DNA from: 2-12-FULL-41-16 sp964473715
GTDB lineage: Bacteria; Patescibacteriota; Patescibacteriia; Magasanikbacterales; UBA922
Assembly: GCA_964473715.1 (NCBI GenBank)
Contig: CAYYQC010000005.1
Location: forward strand, 1 to 33,971
Direction: 5' to 3'
Length of the DNA stretch: 33,971 nt
Within the stretch, counting starts at the first letter, position 1. Each line of letters opens with the position of its first letter. Positions 32,598-33,971 of the stretch are shown here, piece after piece. The position numbers and the translations under genes were made by a program. The notes below the pieces were generated by a model, which was not told the origin of the DNA, ran no database searches, and saw only the letters and a program-made list of their open reading frames with translations.

Positions 32598-33971
32598 TTA
32601 CTTCTTACTCGGTAAAACTGACTTTAAGAATTGGCCAATATTAAGGCCTCGTTGATTTTTGAGCGCGTCTTTAATGTGAAGTTTGGCCGTGTGCGTTTTT
32701 ACAAATTGCGCCCAATCTGGATTTGGTCCTTTGCGATTTTTATCTACAATAATTTCCACTACATCGCCATTATGTAATTCTGCATCCAATCGATCCATTT
32801 TATCATTGACCAAAACTCCAGTACATTTATCGCCAATTTTAGTGTGAATATGATATGCAAAATCCACTGGTGTGGCACCTTCTGGTAAATCGATCACGTC
32901 ACCTTTTGGTGTGAATACAAAAATCCGGCTTTGTAAAAAGTCTACTTTCATTTCTTCTAAATCGGAAAGTTTATTTAAAATATCTTTTTGAATTTCAGCT
33001 AATTCTTGTGCCCATTTAATTTCGCGTTTTGGTAAACGACTGCCAAATTCATCATAGTGCCAGTGCGCGGCCACACCATATTCAGCTTCATCATGCATGG
33101 CTTGGGTGCGAATTTGAAATTCAATTACTTCACCATCATCACTAAACACCGTGGTGTGGAGTGATTGATATCCATTTGGTTTTGGTTGGGAAATATAATC
33201 TTTAATCCGGCCTTTGAGTGGTTTCCAAAACGTATGCAAAATACCTAGCGCGCCATAACAGTCGGCCACGGTTGGTACAATAATGCGAATGGCAAAGGTA
33301 TCGTACACTTTGGCAATCTCATTATTTTTACGTAATAATTTTTGGTATAAACTGTAGAGCCGTTTATTGCGGCCATATACGCTGAGATATTTAATGCCAG
33401 ACTTTTCCAATTCAATTTTTGCGTGTGTAATAATTTTTTCAAAGTATTGTTCGTGTCCAGATAATTTTTCTTCACGAATTGCTTTGATACGGTTGTATTC
33501 TTTGGGATATACGTATTGAAATGATAAATCTTCCAATTCACCTTTCATATCATCCATGCCTAAACGATTGGCAATTGGGGCGTAAATTTCTAAAGATTCA
33601 AGCGCGATGCGATATCGTTTTTGTGGAGCCAAATGTTCTAGGGTGCTGAGATTGTGAATGCGATCCGCAAATTTAATGATCATTACGCGCACATCTTCGG
33701 CCATGGCAATAAACATTTTGCGCAAGTTTTCCAAATAGCGCTCCACACCGCGATATTTTAATTTTCCCAATTTGGTAATACCGCGCACCATACCAGCAAT
33801 ATCAGCCCCAAAGTTTTTTTCAATATCTTCTAAAGTTACCGTGGTGTCTTCAGGGACATCGTGCAGTAGGGCAGCGGCCACAATGGTGGGGTCAATTTTA
33901 GAATCAGCCAAATAATGGGCAGCCGAAAGCGGATGAATAATGTAGGGTTCACCCGATTTGCGGGTTTGCCC
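32598..33971 (-). CDS. rel: (p)ppGpp synthetase/hydrolase Rel, 5' end beyond the window
   Basis: The frame is open to the right edge: the bases 33912-33971 read on as GQTRKSGEPYIIHPLSAAHY, so the TTG at 33911 is not the start. About 457 residues are visible. The HD hydrolase domain has EPYIIHPL and LLHDVPEDT, with the metal-binding His/Asp retained. The synthetase domain has VYGRNKRLYSLYQKL and GYQSLHTTVF, then IEFQIRTQAMHDEAEYGVAAHW. The TGS domain is RIFVFTPKGDVIDLPEGATPVDFAYHIH. The protein stops about 40 residues after TGS (FLKSVLPSKK), without the conserved-cysteine/ZFD and ACT domains of full-length Rel. Both activities look intact; ribosome-linked regulation is probably altered. Confidence 0.93.
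   Translation of the reverse strand, partial: GQTRKSGEPYIIHPLSAAHYLADSKIDPTIVAAALLHDVPEDTTVTLEDIEKNFGADIAGMVRGITKLGKLKYRGVERYLENLRKMFIAMAEDVRVMIIKFADRIHNLSTLEHLAPQKRYRIALESLEIYAPIANRLGMDDMKGELEDLSFQYVYPKEYNRIKAIREEKLSGHEQYFEKIITHAKIELEKSGIKYLSVYGRNKRLYSLYQKLLRKNNEIAKVYDTFAIRIIVPTVADCYGALGILHTFWKPLKGRIKDYISQPKPNGYQSLHTTVFSDDGEVIEFQIRTQAMHDEAEYGVAAHWHYDEFGSRLPKREIKWAQELAEIQKDILNKLSDLEEMKVDFLQSRIFVFTPKGDVIDLPEGATPVDFAYHIHTKIGDKCTGVLVNDKMDRLDAELHNGDVVEIIVDKNRKGPNPDWAQFVKTHTAKLHIKDALKNQRGLNIGQFLKSVLPSKK

Noticed and set aside
1..33971. CRISPR arrays, transposases, phage genes, toxin-antitoxin pairs, riboswitches
   Set aside because: No regularly spaced repeats, recombinase motifs or recognisable riboswitch cores were seen on either strand.

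Overview
The window looks like a chromosomal piece of a Candidate Phyla Radiation bacterium (Patescibacteria, most likely the Parcubacteria side). The evidence is AT-rich coding DNA, tightly packed genes with 1-nt gaps or ATGA/GTGA overlaps, tRNA genes without an encoded CCA, almost no Shine-Dalgarno sequences, a cysteine-free ribosomal protein L32 with the GLPSKQRT-type start, a DUF4012 protein, and several very large secreted proteins of unknown function. TGA acts as a stop, so this is not the recoded Gracilibacteria/Absconditabacteria code. The lineage call is inference from gene content; no rRNA is present to confirm it.

Layout. 1-1465: 3' end of mltG, then queA. 1495-8386: an envelope block with its own promoter: a secreted Ig-like protein, a strong terminator, a GT4 glycosyltransferase, a DUF4012 protein carrying an N-terminal CCHC zinc knuckle, and a second single-pass exoprotein. 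8395-11271, minus strand: a GNAT-like protein, tRNA-Arg(TCG), tRNA-Lys(CTT), rnc, nusB and rpmF; rpmF-nusB-rnc-tRNA-Lys forms one operon ended by a hairpin. 11408-14857: femX-like gene, tsaC, a secreted DUF4015 glycoside-hydrolase-like protein and rsmA. 14883-24020: a strong extended -10 promoter drives a calcium-binding-repeat membrane protein and a 2781-residue cysteine-rich secreted giant (about a quarter of the window), ended by a perfect palindromic terminator. 24023-24884: a small GC-rich island coding for a lipoprotein, bordered by hairpins and by a 100-N assembly gap. 24888-28976: aspS-scpA-scpB-D,D-carboxypeptidase. 29021-32521: tRNA-Leu(CAA) back to back with DUF2339-parA-parB, with interleaved promoters. 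32550-33971: a shared terminator and the converging 3' part of rel, which runs off the right edge.

How the genes fit together. Housekeeping functions are translation (aspS, tRNAs, rpmF, rsmA, tsaC, queA), RNA processing and transcription (rnc, nusB), chromosome segregation (scpAB, parAB) and stringent response (rel). They are interleaved with cell-wall enzymes (mltG, femX-like, D,D-carboxypeptidase) and with surface proteins. The most distinctive material is the giant protein, with at least eight copies of C-x5-G-C-x2-[aromatic/hydrophobic], and the membrane-tethered zinc knuckle of the DUF4012 protein. The GC-rich island at 24060-24660 may be horizontally acquired or an assembly chimera, and should be treated with caution because it lies next to the gap.
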